From Apus apus (lineage: Eukaryota > Chordata > Aves > Apodiformes > Apodidae): 64,000 nt of DNA. The DNA is taken from positions 9,628,748 to 9,692,747 of the forward strand of contig NC_067312.1 in the NCBI RefSeq assembly GCF_020740795.1. The letters are read 5' to 3'. Both the position numbers and the translations under genes were made by a program. This document shows positions 24,964-38,772 of the stretch, piece by piece (positions within the stretch are counted from its first letter, which is position 1; every line of letters begins with the position of its first letter). Under the pieces are notes generated by a model, which did no database searches, was not told where the DNA came from, and saw only the letters and a list, made by a program, of their open reading frames with translations.

Positions 24964-27900
24964 ATGTAGTCCTTCTAGGAATGTTGCCTAATAAGTCTTG
25001 GTAAGGCAAAGATAAACTACTTTCCATTTAAACCAGAATAATGTGGAAAAGCCTGGGGATATTTTTTAAAAAATACACAATTTAATAATGATTTTTTTTC
25101 AAAAAATTAAACTGTTCTGCTTTTAAGAGATTGTCCCCTCAACTTTATGGACTCACAGAACATTAGTGGATGTCTAGCCTGTGCAGTATGATAAAGATCA
25201 GAGTTACTGCTCCAGGCCAATAGTATAATTTTCCACTGGATCGTTTTCATTTACAATTCACTATTGTTTCTGGTAGACTAATTGTAGCCAAGTATATTTT
25301 TGGGTTGTTTAAGGTATAATAAAGAACTAAATAGCTTAGAAAGGCAGCTTTAACTTAATAATTAAAAACATTTGCTATTTCAGGTAGCTTCTCCCCAGCA
25401 TGTTTATAAGTTCCCTATTATACCTTTCAGTGTACTGTAAAAATAAGCTATGACAAGCCACAGAGTGATTCATAGATACAATAAAAAACAAGGGAAGAGA
25501 GAAACTACGCAGCAGTCTGGAAACACCTGGGACAGTAGAGTATCTGCATGTTCATAAGCAAAGCATTTTCCCACAGGAGTGAGAACAGACGAGTGTCTGC
25601 ATCTGATCCCCAAGATGCCCATTAAACACAGGTTGACAATGGAAATTGGTGCCCATTTCCCCATGTATGGGATGTGAACAGGTTTATCCATAGATTTCAG
25701 AGGCACACAAAAATGCTGTGCGCTGGTAGCCACTACTCCAGTGTAACCTGGCAGCTACTATCCATCAGGCCAGCTGGAGACACCCCTCCAACCACTCCAA
25801 GAGCCCCAGTTAATCCTAATGTTCGGGACCCTTCAGTGCTACCTACCAGCAGTAACCCAACCTCTCCCAGGAAAACCAGCTGATAAGCAGCCTGTAGTGC
25901 TGGGGCAAAGCAAGCCATCCTCAAGAGCCAAGCATTCCCTCCACGTTAAACATTAACATGTGAAAATAAATCTACTGCTAGCAACTAACAGCAAATTCAC
26001 CATCCTTCGGGGGAGCCAACACTGCTTTCCTTTGCAGCTAGTCTGACGAGATCAAGAGCGAGATTGGTACAAGGTGTGTTTTATAAATAATTTTTTATGA
26101 GTTCAAATATAGCAGAATTTGGTCTTCATGAAAATCTGTTGTTTTCTGTCCACATAGCTTTGTAATGAGTCCTTGGTTTTTGCCTTTGCTGGACTGGAGC
26201 TGGCAGTTCAAATGTGAAAGGTCCTTGAGGAGGACTATGAAAACCATGCTAGGGAAGACACGAGAAGCTTGAATTTAAAAGGCCCAGAGTCAGTTGTTCC
26301 AAGATTAGTGGAAGGGTCATAAATAGGTGTCTGAATGAAAAGATAGGCTTTCTTTAACTTTATGGAATGTAAGACTTAAACCTTTTCTTCTGCTGTCCCT
26401 AAACTGGATGTTAAGGAGTACTGCTGAGCAGTAAGCACTTCAGATTGCTGAAATTTCTATTCTGTATCAGTCCAAGTTATTTTTTCTTTACACGGCTATG
26501 ATTGCCATTTCAAAATATTCAAGTAGCACCACATATCAGCTCTTCTAATGACTCTCTCTCCTTCTTCCTCTGCTAGCACAGCTTGGCTGCTTCTACAAGC
26601 ATCCTGAATGACACAGGTGATACAGATAAACACACTTTAAGGCCATGTGTCACAAATATCCTGCGAAGTCACAAAAAGGAGGTCAGGAATATACTAAATA
26701 AAGCAAGCGAAGCTGGACATAAATATAAGATTGGAAACCACCTCTTCTGAGAAGTTCTGTATGGCTGCCAAATCCTCCTGCTGCATCACTATGAGCTGTA
26801 CCACCAACCAGTGTCCTCCTGTCCTCAGGAAGCTGCCAGCAGACAGCACTGGGACTGCAGCTCTGGGTGCCAGTGGCACGTGGCTCATCCCACTTCAGGC
26901 TGCACAAAAGCTCAGTGAGCATAAGGACACGGCTTGAGGGGGGTGCCTTCCTTCCCTTTCGCTATTTTTGGGGTGTTGTGTGTAAGTGGATGCCTCGCTG
27001 ATGGTGTTTTTTTCTGGTTTGTACCTTGTATCAGCAATTTCCGTGCATAAGACACAAGATTGCAGATCACCCTCTGCTTGCAGTCCAACTAGAAAGCCTG
27101 AAGAAAAACCTTTTCTTTTAATGGCATTGTTTGAGTCTACATTAGTGTAACAGCGTGCTTCCACAGCCCCCACTGCCTTGTTAAGCGTGCTCATCACTGC
27201 CAAAACAAAATTAAGAGAGAGAAGAGAATGTAATATTTAAAATTAAGTTCTCTCCCTTCAGTACATAAGAACAGGAACACTAATATACAATCAACATTTA
27301 AAAGGTATGTTTGCATTTAATATCTTTTGTATTAAATTCCCATTAGGCTGCCTAGCCAGGTGATCTGTTTAAACATGCAGAATATTTAAGACATGAGAAG
27401 AGGCAGCTCTTTTGGCGTTTATGTCTAAAAAGTGAGAAATCTTTAATTCTTAGACAGTATTTATATTTATTATAGAGAAGAAAGGAAAATCTTGACTTTG
27501 CAACCTAAGGAAACACTGGCTCCTAGCTCTAGCAAGGAATTAGATTATTTGATACATTCTGTGACTCTCTTGATTAGAAAAGTTTAACAAGAGATTGGAA
27601 TTAAAACTCTTACAAGTTTAAACATAAACAAGGGGATTGGAGAAGCTATCAGACATATTACTGCCTGTCCCACTGAACAGGCCACAGCAGATGGACAGGT
27701 TAGAGAAAAAGCAAAGATGGCCAGGGCTTTTGCACAGAGTGGTGTCGTCAGCTCTCCTTCCCATGGTTTCTGTGTCCACAGCCCTTCGGGGATGCAGGGC
27801 ATCTCCCCAGTAATACTCTGCAGAGAGAAGGATTTGGTTTATTATATCCAGGCAGCACAACTAGTTCTCAGTGTTTAAACTCACTCAAATGGTATGAGTT

Positions 27901-28957
27901 CCTCCTGTGTCACTGGCTGGCCAGCATCTTTCTAAAGATCACCACCTCTTTGCCACACAGATCACATCCACATGCAAAGGATCAGCAGCATGTCCCAGGG
28001 TAGGTATTTCTGTTCTGAAGTCACTTATTTTATACAGCTGTCAGGTTAAAACCTTTCTGGAAGATCCCCTGAAGCAGAAGCAGGTGCCCTCTGGAGTAAC
28101 TTTCTGTAACACAGGACTGCATCCAGGCAGGCTTGGAATATCTCCAGATGTGACTGGATTTTCAGATTTTGGCTGCAACCTGCTGAAATATGAATTCAAG
28201 CTTCAGATTGTTTTCAACCACAACAAAGTATTTTAAAAGGATGCTGCAGTATGGTGACAAATCAGTGTCTTCAAAATGTAATTGGAAAAAGGTGCTAAAT
28301 TACTTTTACAGCAATATTCTCCCCGTCTTCTTCCATACTGCACAAAGCATGCCCATGCAAGGTACTGAAGTGTTCTCCACTGGAGTAAGAGTCCTGTCCC
28401 AACTAACTGAAAGTGATGGCAATGATCCTGCCCATGCAGCACCTTCCTCCTTTGCCCCTCACACCCAAGGTGTGATGCTCTCTCCAAAAGTGACTGTATT
28501 TCTGCAGAAGGGAAAGCTGGTGTCACTGTTAGAAGCACTGAAAGTTTCTACAGTTTCTTCAGACTATATAACCAAAATTTTATGGGTAATTAACTGCAAA
28601 TAAACAAGTTGAATTTAAGAAAGCATCCAGTAATTCAATGGGCTTTCAGGCAGATAGTGGGGAACATTGTTTGGATGATGGAAAGCCACTCCAGGTTACA
28701 TACAGGCATTCACATTTGACAGCAGACGCAGGCCCATGCTTTGGTTCCATGCACAATCTCTAGTCACCCTCATCTCATTTGGGAACACCAAGCACCATCC
28801 TTAATGCCTTGGCCATCCATCCCTCTTCCAAAAACATGGGCCACTGGCTGCAAATGCCCCCCCTGCTCCTCTTTGGCCAGTTGCACCTCTGCTAGCAGCC
28901 ACTCATAGCTGTGACTGTGAGGATGCATTCCTTCCCTCTCTCTTTTTCTGGCTGAGA
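24961..28957. other. Unique intronic sequence between CR1 copies
   Basis: AT-rich, with short A and T runs (25055-25110, 26085-26097). Open frames are short and without recognisable content. Confidence 0.6.
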
Positions 28958-29150
28958 AGAATCACAGGCTGGCTGAGGTTTGCAAGAACCTCTGGTCCAA
29001 TGCCTCTGCTCAAGCAAGGCCACCTAGAGCCCACTGCTCAGGACCACGACAAGATGGCTTTTGAATTTCCCCAGAGATAGAAATGGCACCTGTATAGGAA
29101 ACATGTGCCAACGCTCCACCCAAAAGGAGTGTATTTTTGTTGCCTCCCAC
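28958..29150 (-). mobile_element. CR1 LINE 3' fragment, old
   Basis: The plus strand reads AGAATCACAGGCTGGCTGAGG, followed by a GTCCAATGCCTCTGCTCAAG stretch and GGCCACCTAGAGC. It is the reverse complement of the 3' part of a CR1 subfamily, with many substitutions. Similarity fades near 29150. Confidence 0.8.
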
Positions 29151-29639
29151 TACCTGCAGTTATCTTCAAGGGAAGAGCAAACTGAAGCAGCAAGCAAGTG
29201 CTTGCTTTGCTGAGATGAAGTGGAGAATTGCCCTGTAAAGGTTACTGGTGAAAATTCCTGCAGCAGTGTTAAGCACAGAAATCCTGGCTTACACCAGGTC
29301 TGAGGCATTGAAATCCCATACGCATACATGCTTCTTCTTTTCTAGTAAGAAGACATCTAACCAGCAAGGGAAAACAGCTAATTAAACATTTCCCTGCAGG
29401 TCATAACCACAGCTAGAACTTCTTAATTAAGAAGTAAAAACTCATTTAAAAAAGACTTACTAACATTTTTAGGCCTAGCATACTCAGTATGCCAATCAGA
29501 AAGCAGCCTGAAACACCACACGGGAGTCATCGGATTAGAAGGCTGTCAGCAGATTTACCTTTTTCACATTTGACTTCTTTTCCTTTTGTATTTGTCTCAG
29601 CTCACATATACTAAGTTTCAAAAGGAAACATCTAACTTG

Positions 29640-29990
29640 CTGAAGATGCATTTATCTCAGTTTGGGTTTTTTTAATCATTAAAAGAGCTTTAAAAGCTGT
29701 CACTTATCATTGGTTTTCGAAACTATGTCAAGGTGTTTACTGCCCAAGATAGTGATTTGGAGGTTTTGAATCATCAAGGGGTCAGTGGCTCCAACTGATC
29801 ATCAAAACGCACGGGCAATTAGATTTAAAAAAAATTGACTTGTCAATTTGCCAATTCCTTTAATAAGATTAACCCTGGTGCCTTAATGCTGTAAGGCCCT
29901 AATGAAGGACAACAGAGCTTTTCACCTTGGTGCCCTGGCTTAAATTGCAGATGTTATTACCAGTTGCATATGCAGGCTAATACAAAAAGA
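29640..29990. other. Candidate conserved non-coding element
   Basis: About 350 bp of unique AT-rich sequence with many TAAT/ATTA, ATCA and TTGTCAA-type cores (TTAATCATTAAAAG, GGGCAATTAGATT, TTGACTTGTCAATTTG), no repeat similarity and no open frame. The texture is like that of developmental enhancers. This is an inference from motif density only. Confidence 0.3.
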
Positions 29991-32779
29991 AACAACGGCC
30001 CAAGTCTCAGTCCCTAGCAGATGACCATACACACTGGAAAAACAAACTTCCCTGTAAAAGCACTAAAGCCCTGGCCTCTCTGCTGCCACCTATGAGGCAA
30101 CACGCTGCTGTCCTCTATCTTCAGACAGACAGGACTCCTGTGGCTGCCTGTGCTCTGCCCACCAGCAGTGCAGCAGGAATGTTCCTGGTACTTCTGGTAG
30201 GGTGGAGAAAAGGATCATGAGCAGTAAAACTTAACAAAACTAGTGCTGTTCACCCTGATTTTGGAACAGTTTCATTAGCAGCTATCAGTTATTGAAAAAG
30301 GCAGGTAAAAAAAAAACAACAATGGGGGAAAAGACAATGGAAAATCTCTTGCTCACAACCCAAACAACATGGATTCAAAGATATAATGCTCTGCCTTCCC
30401 AGCAATGAAACCAACTGGAAGACCCAACTCAGATACATTATTTTATGCAGGTACTGCAAAATGGGGCTCCACCATACTAAAGAGCAGGACCACTTTAGCA
30501 GGAATCCTGACATCTTTTAATTCCGGCAGCAGCTGTGGCAGACAACACAACATCTCTCCCCCAGCCTTTTGTTCCAGCTCTGAGATAGCAGATACATAAA
30601 TATGTCTCTTGAGCCCTATATGAGTTCCAAAACTGCTGTGCAACTCCATCTATCCAGCACTCTGCCACACGGAAAACCTGTGTCCAAGTTTCCCAAAGCC
30701 TGTACCCTTTTTTGAAGGGCACACAGGTGTGCAATCTTGCAGAACAGGGGGAATAGGTTTCTGGGAGAACAAACCTGCTCTGTTGTCCTTAAGCACAGTT
30801 CCCTCTCCTATCCCTTTCCCACTATCCTGAGCCAGCTCACAGGATGCTGTGCCATTCTGGCTATGCACAGCCAGCAAGAAGGAACCCAGGAGGATGAGGG
30901 TTTTCAGATCATGCAATTTACATTTCATAGCTCCATCTGAATAGAACAAGATGAGCTTCCCCTGCACTGCAGCATTACAGAGAGCCGCTATGAAATCTAA
31001 GATAATGGGAAAAAGAGCCATACCCAGCAAGACCCTTCCTTTCTTGTTTTAATGAAACACATAATTAGTGGCCAGCAAAACCAACCCTAGCACTGCAGGC
31101 TGGTAGTAAAAACAGGAGAGGGCTGGGAGAGCTGCCCTGGGCCATGCAGAGAGAACAGCTTGTTTCCACAGGGAGAAGCACAACACTGTGAAGTGCCATC
31201 CCTGCAGAAGTGGCTGTGCAAGCGAAGCTCAGTGTGCCAGGGCTCAATCTATCAGCACCCTGTGTGGTGGAGCGACTCTTTCTAGTCCACACCATCACCA
31301 CCTCTGCTGACCTCCAGCATTTGACCCACCCCTGATTTGGCTACTGCTTCTACGGCCTCTCTGCAGGCTGGAAACATTTAGGGCTTCCTTGTTACCCACC
31401 ATATGAGGACATGTTTGCACAAAGTTCCCAGGGTGTGAAACACACTGAGATCACTACCCAGCACCACTGTGAGGAGCAGATGGTTTGCAATGAATCTGGC
31501 TGGTAGGCTGCTAGTCACACTCATCCCTTCCCATGCCAGGTGAGGAGTCTGAGGAGGGACTGCTCTCAAAGCCAGGCTGCCAAGGCACCACTCTCCCACA
31601 GGATGTGCAAATGCTAGTCGTGTGACAGATGTCTTTGTGCAAGGGCACAGTCATTTGCACTTTGTACCAGAGCCACAGAGAGGAATGAATTTTTATTTTT
31701 ACAATTTTGAAATGAATTTGTACAAGCAAAAGAAGGAACTCTCTTAATGAAAATGGAGCACAGCAGGACTTGAGTGACTATACTCTGTTATGATGTATGG
31801 ACAGCTAATTCATTTAAAGGGTCTGAAGCGCTAGTGCAGGTTTCTCCAATACGGTTCCTCTCCCAAACACATCTTCCATTCAATCTCGCTCTGTGTGGGA
31901 GAGGGAAAAGCCAGCACTATCGTAACTGAGGCTTTCACAGAGCAATTTAATCTGCTACTTTATTTTTTTTTAATCTTCTGCCTGAAGGAAATCACAATCA
32001 TTTAAACAAACAAAAAAAGGCCCAACCAATACAGAGGAACATTGGACTATTGGGGACAATAGCAGATGTATCAGAGAACCAGGAACAAAGAAGCTAAAGC
32101 ACAGGGTAGAAAGAATCAGCTTACAGCCTCAAAACCAAGATGAAAGTTAACAAAATGATGCTCAGAGGGGCCTGTCTGAATAATCTCATACAGTCATGAC
32201 CCCAAGTGCTGTGCTACCATGTGGTCAAAGTTCACCCTTTGTTAATGTGCTTTTTACCTTACAAGTTGTTACTCTGCTGGTTGTACACTGATCCATGGCC
32301 AGTTTTTTTCCTCTAAAAGTCAACCCTTCTGATTCCCTCCTAGAAAAGTAACAGGCTATTCCCTGACCAGGAAAACTGATGAATCTTGGTTACACATAGA
32401 TTTGTTTATTTTGCCTTTTAACCATTCTCTCCCCAGCTCACTGTAATATCCTTCCTAGATCACCACCATCAGGAAATAGAAAGCATCCCTTGGAGCAATT
32501 TAGAGCCAGGAGTGCGTGGCCCAGCTTGTAGGCAACTGCCACACAGACCCCAACCTGCCATCCTGTCCATCCTTCCCACAGTGGGGCACTCGTTTGGGTT
32601 TCTTGTACCCTAATGCTATTTTTCAGTGAACCTGAAATACGGCATCCTAACAATCTTCAGAACAGAGCTTTAAAATAGGCTTGTATCAGCCAACAAAAAC
32701 ATGTCAGGGGAAAAAGGACAGACTCACTGTCACATAAGCTTCCTGTCCTTCTGCAACCAAAGTGCATTATGGAGGCAGG

Positions 32780-33050
32780 CTCTGGACATCAATAATTATC
32801 TCATTACACACCTTCATGTTTCCATGCGCTGCTGAAAATATGCTGCCATTTTCCTGTGTGCCACAGAGCTGCTTCAAAGTAGCACTTACCACAGCCATGA
32901 AGGGGGCAAATAAGTGGCATTCTAGGCATTAATCTGCGTTTTAACCAAGATGACAAAATGTGCAATAGCATTAACCTTTAGAGATATGAACAGTATTTAA
33001 AGACTGAAACACAGTGGGCTTTTGGGCAAATGCTTTAAAAAAATGGAAGA
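32780..33050. other. Candidate conserved non-coding element
   Basis: Unique sequence with CTCATTACACACC, GGCATTAATCTGCG and ATAGCATTAACC and no repeat signature. Evidence is weak and rests on motif texture. Confidence 0.2.
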
Positions 33051-34913
33051 AATTAGTGAGAGGCTTCCTAGGGTCACCTTTCTTCTCTTTCCCCATCATG
33101 CATATCTCAAGACATAGCCTCTGTATTACAATCCTTTTCTACTTAACTAACTATAAAAGCATACGTTTTTAATTTCTAATTAGACTCAGTAGACACAGAT
33201 ATGCTTCTTCCAAACTCGCTCAGCATTTTTAAGGGTCAGTGAACATGGTACTCTGGTCCTGCATAGAAATAAAAGTATGGCTCCACAGTGGGAAACCAAT
33301 TCTATTAAGTGTCATTGCTGAATTTTAGCAAATCTCAATGGCCCAGACCAAACATGCTCCACTTAAATTGTCTAGGAACATTTTCCTGGTGAGCAGTGTG
33401 CAATGTAACCCTGTAGCAGGATCTTCTCCCTCACATAGAACTGAAGTGTTGAATGCTTTTAAGGACTCACAACCATACTCTGCCCAACAGAGAACTGGTA
33501 TTGTAAGAGACTGCATGATTTGGCCCGCACCATTTCCATCACAAGTGATGCAACATGATGATCTTATGGGACCATCCAGTTCTGGTCTGGGCTACTCTTA
33601 TAAAAAGAACATCTTCCTACTAAGGCAGGTGAGAGCTAACCCAGCCAGAAAATGTGGAAGAGTAACACCATAACAACTCCGGACCACTCTTTGAGCGGGT
33701 CAAGCTTTGGGAAGTCCGAGTCATCCTTTCTAGTTTAGAGTTCCAAACCTTTACTCCCAATTATTTTCCTTATGTGCTCTGTAACCTACCCCACTTCATC
33801 CAAATTTTTCAGTCTCGCAGAGAAAAAAAACTGAGCAGGGCCTCACCTCAAGTAAACCAGCCTTTGAATCATAGAAGTATTGGTGGCAAATATGTTGACT
33901 CACTAAGGAAAGACAGAGCTGGGCTGCTTCTTGGAAGAACACACCTGTGGCCCTTGCCCCCCAGTTCCACACGGTGTCTATACTGTGTCTGTGGCGATGC
34001 TTAACACAAGGATTTCCAGGCCCCAGGCTCCTCAGAAAATCCAGCCTATCTTCCTGGGACTGCAGTAAACCAGGATGGATGAACTTTATGCCTTGAGATT
34101 AGGACCAAAACTACTGAATGAAGACACCTTATAATACAATGATAACTAGTCCACAGGCAGCTATTCATAGGAGGAAGGTTTACTCTCCTTTTTGCAGTGA
34201 TTCCATAAGCAGACATTCTTCTATTGTGAGAGAAAACACAACTATATTAGAACAGTTAAGTCTTTAGCAATGAGCTTTACAAAACAGCAAGTCATGCAAA
34301 TAAACATTTATTAATGAGAACAAAAGAAACTCAAACAACAAAACATGTTGAAACAAGATTCCAGAAGCTTTTACAGACCATTAGAGAACAGACCCAGCTG
34401 TGCTGTACTGACCAGCAGAGGATGAAGGCACAGAGCTTCACCTGGTTAAAATGTCCTGGTATGTAGAACTGGCAAGGGAAAACACATCTTTGCTCCTGCC
34501 AGCATAATCTTTGCAGCACTGGTTGCTTTAATTGCCTTGAATTCCAAGGTAAAGATAGCAGGATGAGTTTAAATGATTTATACCCTTATTAACACCAGTG
34601 ACTTAAAAATGAAATCAGCAAGCATGGAACATAAGTCACCAACTAACTTTCCATTTATGCGTTCGTTTTAACTTTGATGACTGGTCTCTCAATTTTTTAG
34701 ACAAGGTTAACTTTCAATTTGCCACTAAATCTAGTCTGACATAATAGTTACTATTTTTGCTACTGGTAAGAGTCTGCATACAAAAGAAATAATCCACTGT
34801 TACATTTATCTAGTCTCTGGTGTCATGACAAATTAAACTGATTTTCCTCCCCCCAGGTTACTCCTCTTCTGCTGAAACTACATTTGAACGGAGATTGGAG
34901 GTCAACTGCACAA

Positions 34914-37030
34914 ATCATAGAATCATTAAGGTTGTAACGGACCTTAAAGATCATCAAGTTCCAACCCCCCTGCCACGAGCAGGGAAACCTACCACTAGAC
35001 CAGGTTGCACCAAACTTGATCCAACCTGGCCTTAAAAACCTCCAGGGATGGGGCATCAACAACCTCCCTGGACAACCTATTCCAGTTCCTCACCACCCTT
35101 AGACTGAAAAATTTCTTCCTAGTATCTAACCTAAATCTCCCCTCTCTCCATTTAAAACCATTATCCCTTGTCCTATCACTGTCTTCTCTGATGAAAAACC
35201 ACTCCCCAGCTTTCCTGCAGCCCCTTTCAAGTACTGGAAGGTGCTATAAGGTCTCCCCAGAGCCTTCTCTTCTCTAGGCTGAACAGCCCCAACTCTCTCA
35301 GCCTGTCTTCATAGCAGAGGTGCTCCAGCCCTTTGATCATCCTGGTGGCCCTTCTCTGGACCCTCTCCAACTGCTCCATGTCTGTCCTGTGCTGAGGGCA
35401 CCAGAGCTGTACACAGTACTCCAGGTGGGGTCTGACCAGAGCAGAGTAGAGGGGCAGAATCACCTCCCTGGCCCCACTGGCCACACTTCCCCTAATGCAG
35501 CCCAGGATGCAGTTGCTCTCTGGGCTCCAGCACACACTGGTGGCTCATGCTGAGCTTCTCAACCCCAAGTCCTTCTCCTCAGGGCTGCTCTCCAGCCATT
35601 CTTCCCCCAGCCTGTATTTGTGCCTGGGGTTGCACTGACCCAGCTGCAGGACCTTGCACTTGGCCTTATTGAACTTCGTGAGGTTGGCAAACTTGCTGAG
35701 GACACACTCAATCTCACTGTCCCTGTCTCCAACAAAGATGTTAAACAGCACTGGTCCCAATACTGTCCCCTGAGGGACACCATTCGTCACCTGCCTCCAT
35801 TTGGACATTGAGCCATTGACCACAACTCTCTGAGTGCAGCCATCCAGCCAATCTCTTTCCTCTGAGTGTTCCATCTGTCAAATTCATGTCTTGTCATGTG
35901 GGACAGTGTTGAACACCTTGCACAAATCCAGGTAGATTATGTCAGTTGCTCTGCCACCATCCACCATCCCTGTAGCCTTATTGTAGAAGGCCACCAGATT
36001 GGTCAGGCATGACTTGCCCTCAGTGAAACCATGTTGGTTGTCACCAATCACCTCTTTATTTTCCATGTTCCTTAGCAGACTTTCCAGGAGGCACAGAGGT
36101 GAGACTGACTGGCCTGTAGTTCCCTGGGTCTTCCTTTTTCCCCTTTTTAAAAACAGGGGCTACGTTCCTTTTTTTTTTAATCAGTGCGAACCTCACCAGA
36201 CTGCCATGATCTCTCAAATACAATGGACAGAGGCTTTAGCAATTTCATCTGCTAGCTCCCTCAGGACCCATGGGTGAATCCCATCAGGCCCACAGATTTA
36301 TGCAGCTTCATGTTCTTCAGATGGTCATGAACCTCCTCTACACCCATGGTGGGGGGTAATTAATTCTCCCAGTCCCTGCTTTCACCTTCTGTGGCCTTTG
36401 TGTTGAGGCTGGAGCACTTGCCAGAGAAGACTGAAGCAAAGAAGTCACTGAGGACCTCAGCCTTCTCAATATCCTGTATTGCTACTTTGCCTGTTTCCTT
36501 CAGGAGAGGGCCTACACTCTCCTTGGATGTCCTTTTCTCCCCAACATACCTAAGAAGCTTTTCTTATTGTTCTTAACATCCCTGGCAAGATCTAATTCTA
36601 GCAGGGATTTGGCTCTCCTAACCTGATCCCTGGCTGCTCGGACAACCTCTCTGTAATCCTCCCAGGATACCTGCCCTAGCTTCCACTCCCTGTTTGCTTC
36701 CTTCTTAAGTTTGAGCTTTTCTAGGAGCTGCTTACTCATCCATGCTGACCTGCTGGAGTTCCTACTTGACTTCCTCTTAGTTGGGATGCGATGCTCTTGG
36801 GCCTGGAAAAAAGTGATCCTTAAACACCAGCCAGCTTCCATGGGCCCCTCTACCCTCCAGGATGTTATACCAAGATAACTCTCTTGAGCAGATCCCTGAA
36901 AAGGCTGAAATCTTCCCTTCTGAAGTCAAGGGTAGTAAGGTTGCTCTGAGCCCTCCTTGCTGCCCTAAGGATCTTGAACTCCACAATTTCGTGGTCACTA
37001 CAACCTAGGCTGCCCTTGAACTTAAATCCA
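34914..37030 (-). mobile_element. CR1 LINE, long but decayed copy
   Basis: The CR1 3' tail (AATCATAGAATCATTAAGG on the plus strand) starts at 34914 and similarity runs about 2.1 kb to near 37030. From the 5' side, minus-strand frames show the end of the endonuclease region (GSLGCSDHEIVEFKILR near 37000), a linker ([18 protein letters not shown], then ...[12 protein letters not shown]), [12 protein letters not shown] (about 36030), [25 protein letters not shown] (about 35775) and [12 protein letters not shown]. Frames change several times. SKFAN passes straight to LTKFNKAKC near 35690, so the rest of the FADD box and roughly 30 following residues are deleted. The copy is dead and older than the one at 23459. 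Confidence 0.93.
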
Positions 37031-38219
37031 GTATTTAAAAAGCAATGAGAAGTCTTAGGAGCACTGCACATCCCAGATTATCAATGCACAATTTGAAGCA
37101 ATGTGTTGCAAAATTGATCATATTTCTGACTACTGGTCCAACACTATTTCAGAACAGGCAGGTCTCTGCTTCTGACATCTTTCACATCTTGACGAAAAGT
37201 AAGCTTCCTTCCCTTTTTCCAAGTTCCAATTAATTTCTCAGCTGTAAAATTATTATTCAAGTAGTTCAGCTTAATAACCTGAACATCTCTCTCATGGCCT
37301 TGAAGAGACTATTTCCATAAAAGCTGGGGCTCTGCACATCAAACTTAGGCACCAAGTGTTCAGGCAGTGACTTCTTCAGTTTGCTGGTTTGACCATGACA
37401 TATTGATACCACATATTCTTCTGAATATTTTATTTATAAGGTAGCAAGTTTCTTCACACAGCTTGATTCTGCAAGAAGTATTTGACTTTAATTTTAAAAT
37501 AGCTGATTACATATTTAAAAGAAAATTCAATTACATTAGCCAGTGAAATGCCTGGCAAGTTCCATATTATTACTGGTCACTACCTGACAGAGATCACTGG
37601 GTTGAGACTGTAAAAATAAGCAATAATATAATAACCCAAATTTCACCATCAAAGCACTGGTTTCTGCACGTCTCTCTGAAATTTCCCTTCTCCTACACTC
37701 CAAGCATCTTCTTCTATGTCTTTCTTTTTAGAAAATAAGTGTAGTAACCACTATATCCCCTACTTTTAAAGAAAGTTTCTGGGAATATTACTTCAAACTT
37801 GGATATAAGAGTGTTTCTCTGCTTAACTCTTTCACGGAGGATCTTTTTTAAGTGTTTGCTTGAAAGAAGAAAAGTTGAAGAGTATCAGAGAAGAGGCTGA
37901 CAACTAACCAGGCATTTCTGAAACCTCGCTGTTTGTCTCCTGGGTGCAGAAATGTGTTCATATTGGTACAGGACACACATACTTACCTAACCAACTGCTG
38001 TTCTTTTCCAGCAGCAGAAAGCAATACTGCATATTCACAGGAGTGATAAAAAAGATGTGAAAAAACCAACCCCCCCCCATTTTGAATTCTGCTCTGCTGA
38101 CAACCAGATGTTGAGAAGTGCACTGCAAAATAAGGAGGTATCCCAAAACTGGAGTAATTAACGCTCCTCATTTTCAATACATTCATCTTCCCATTAATTT
38201 ACTGAAAATAAATTAATAA
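37031..38219. other. AT-rich spacer between two CR1 copies
   Basis: Nothing is recognised apart from a short C run near 38071-38079. Confidence 0.6.
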
Positions 38220-38772
38220 AATCACAGAATGGTGTGGGTTGGAAGGGACCTTAAAGATCATGTAGCTGCAGCCCTTCTGCCCTGAACAGGGCATTAGACC
38301 AGGTTGCTCTGAGCCCCATCTAATCTGGCCTTGAGCACTTCCAGAGATGGGGCTTCCACAGCCTCCCCAGGCAACCTGTGCCAGTGTCTCACCACTCCTT
38401 ACAGGAAAGAATTTGTTCCTAATGTCCAACCTAAATCTATCCTCTTACGGTTTATAACCATTACCCCCTGTCCTCTCATTACAAGCCTTGTAAAAAGTCC
38501 CTCCCCAGCTTTCCTGTAGCCCCTTCAGGTACTGGAAGGTGCTAAGAGGTCTCCCTGGAGCCTTCTCTTCTTCAGGCTGAACCACCCCAACATCTCCATA
38601 GCAGAGGTGCTCCAGCCTTCTGATCATGTTTCTGGACCTTCTCTGGACCCACTCCAACAGCTCTTTGGGATGTGGACTCCAGAACTGGACACAGTACTGC
38701 CCGGGGGGGTCTCACAAGAGTAGAGCAGAGGGGCAGAATGCCTTCCCTCTACCTGATGGCCATGCTTCTTTG
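38220..38772 (-). mobile_element. CR1 LINE 3' fragment
   Basis: On the plus strand ATCACAGAATGGTGTGGGTT, followed by GGAAGGGACCTTAAAGATCA, is the reverse complement of a CR1 3' end. Similarity continues through the conserved GGCTTCCACAGCCTCCCCAG segment to about 38772. The minus strand still encodes pieces such as ERTGGNGYKP and LEWVQRRSRNMIRRLEHL-like sequence, in broken frames. The copy is about 550 bp, heavily 5'-truncated, and lies 1.2 kb from the decayed copy ending at 37030. Confidence 0.9.

Larger units (their letters stand above)
29151..34913. other. Unique intronic sequence with possible regulatory blocks
   Basis: Contains the two candidate non-coding elements listed at 29640 and 32780. 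The 126-codon minus frame at 30650-31030 shows no known domain. No repeat family was recognised with confidence. Confidence 0.6.

Noticed and set aside
30650..31030. 126-codon minus-strand frame with a hydrophobic start
   Set aside because: No recognisable domain; length is within chance for a 64-kb window read in six frames.
33420..33600. Possible very old CR1 3' end (GATGATCTTATGGGACCATCC)
   Set aside because: Only one short stretch fits and the tail repeat is missing; too weak to annotate.
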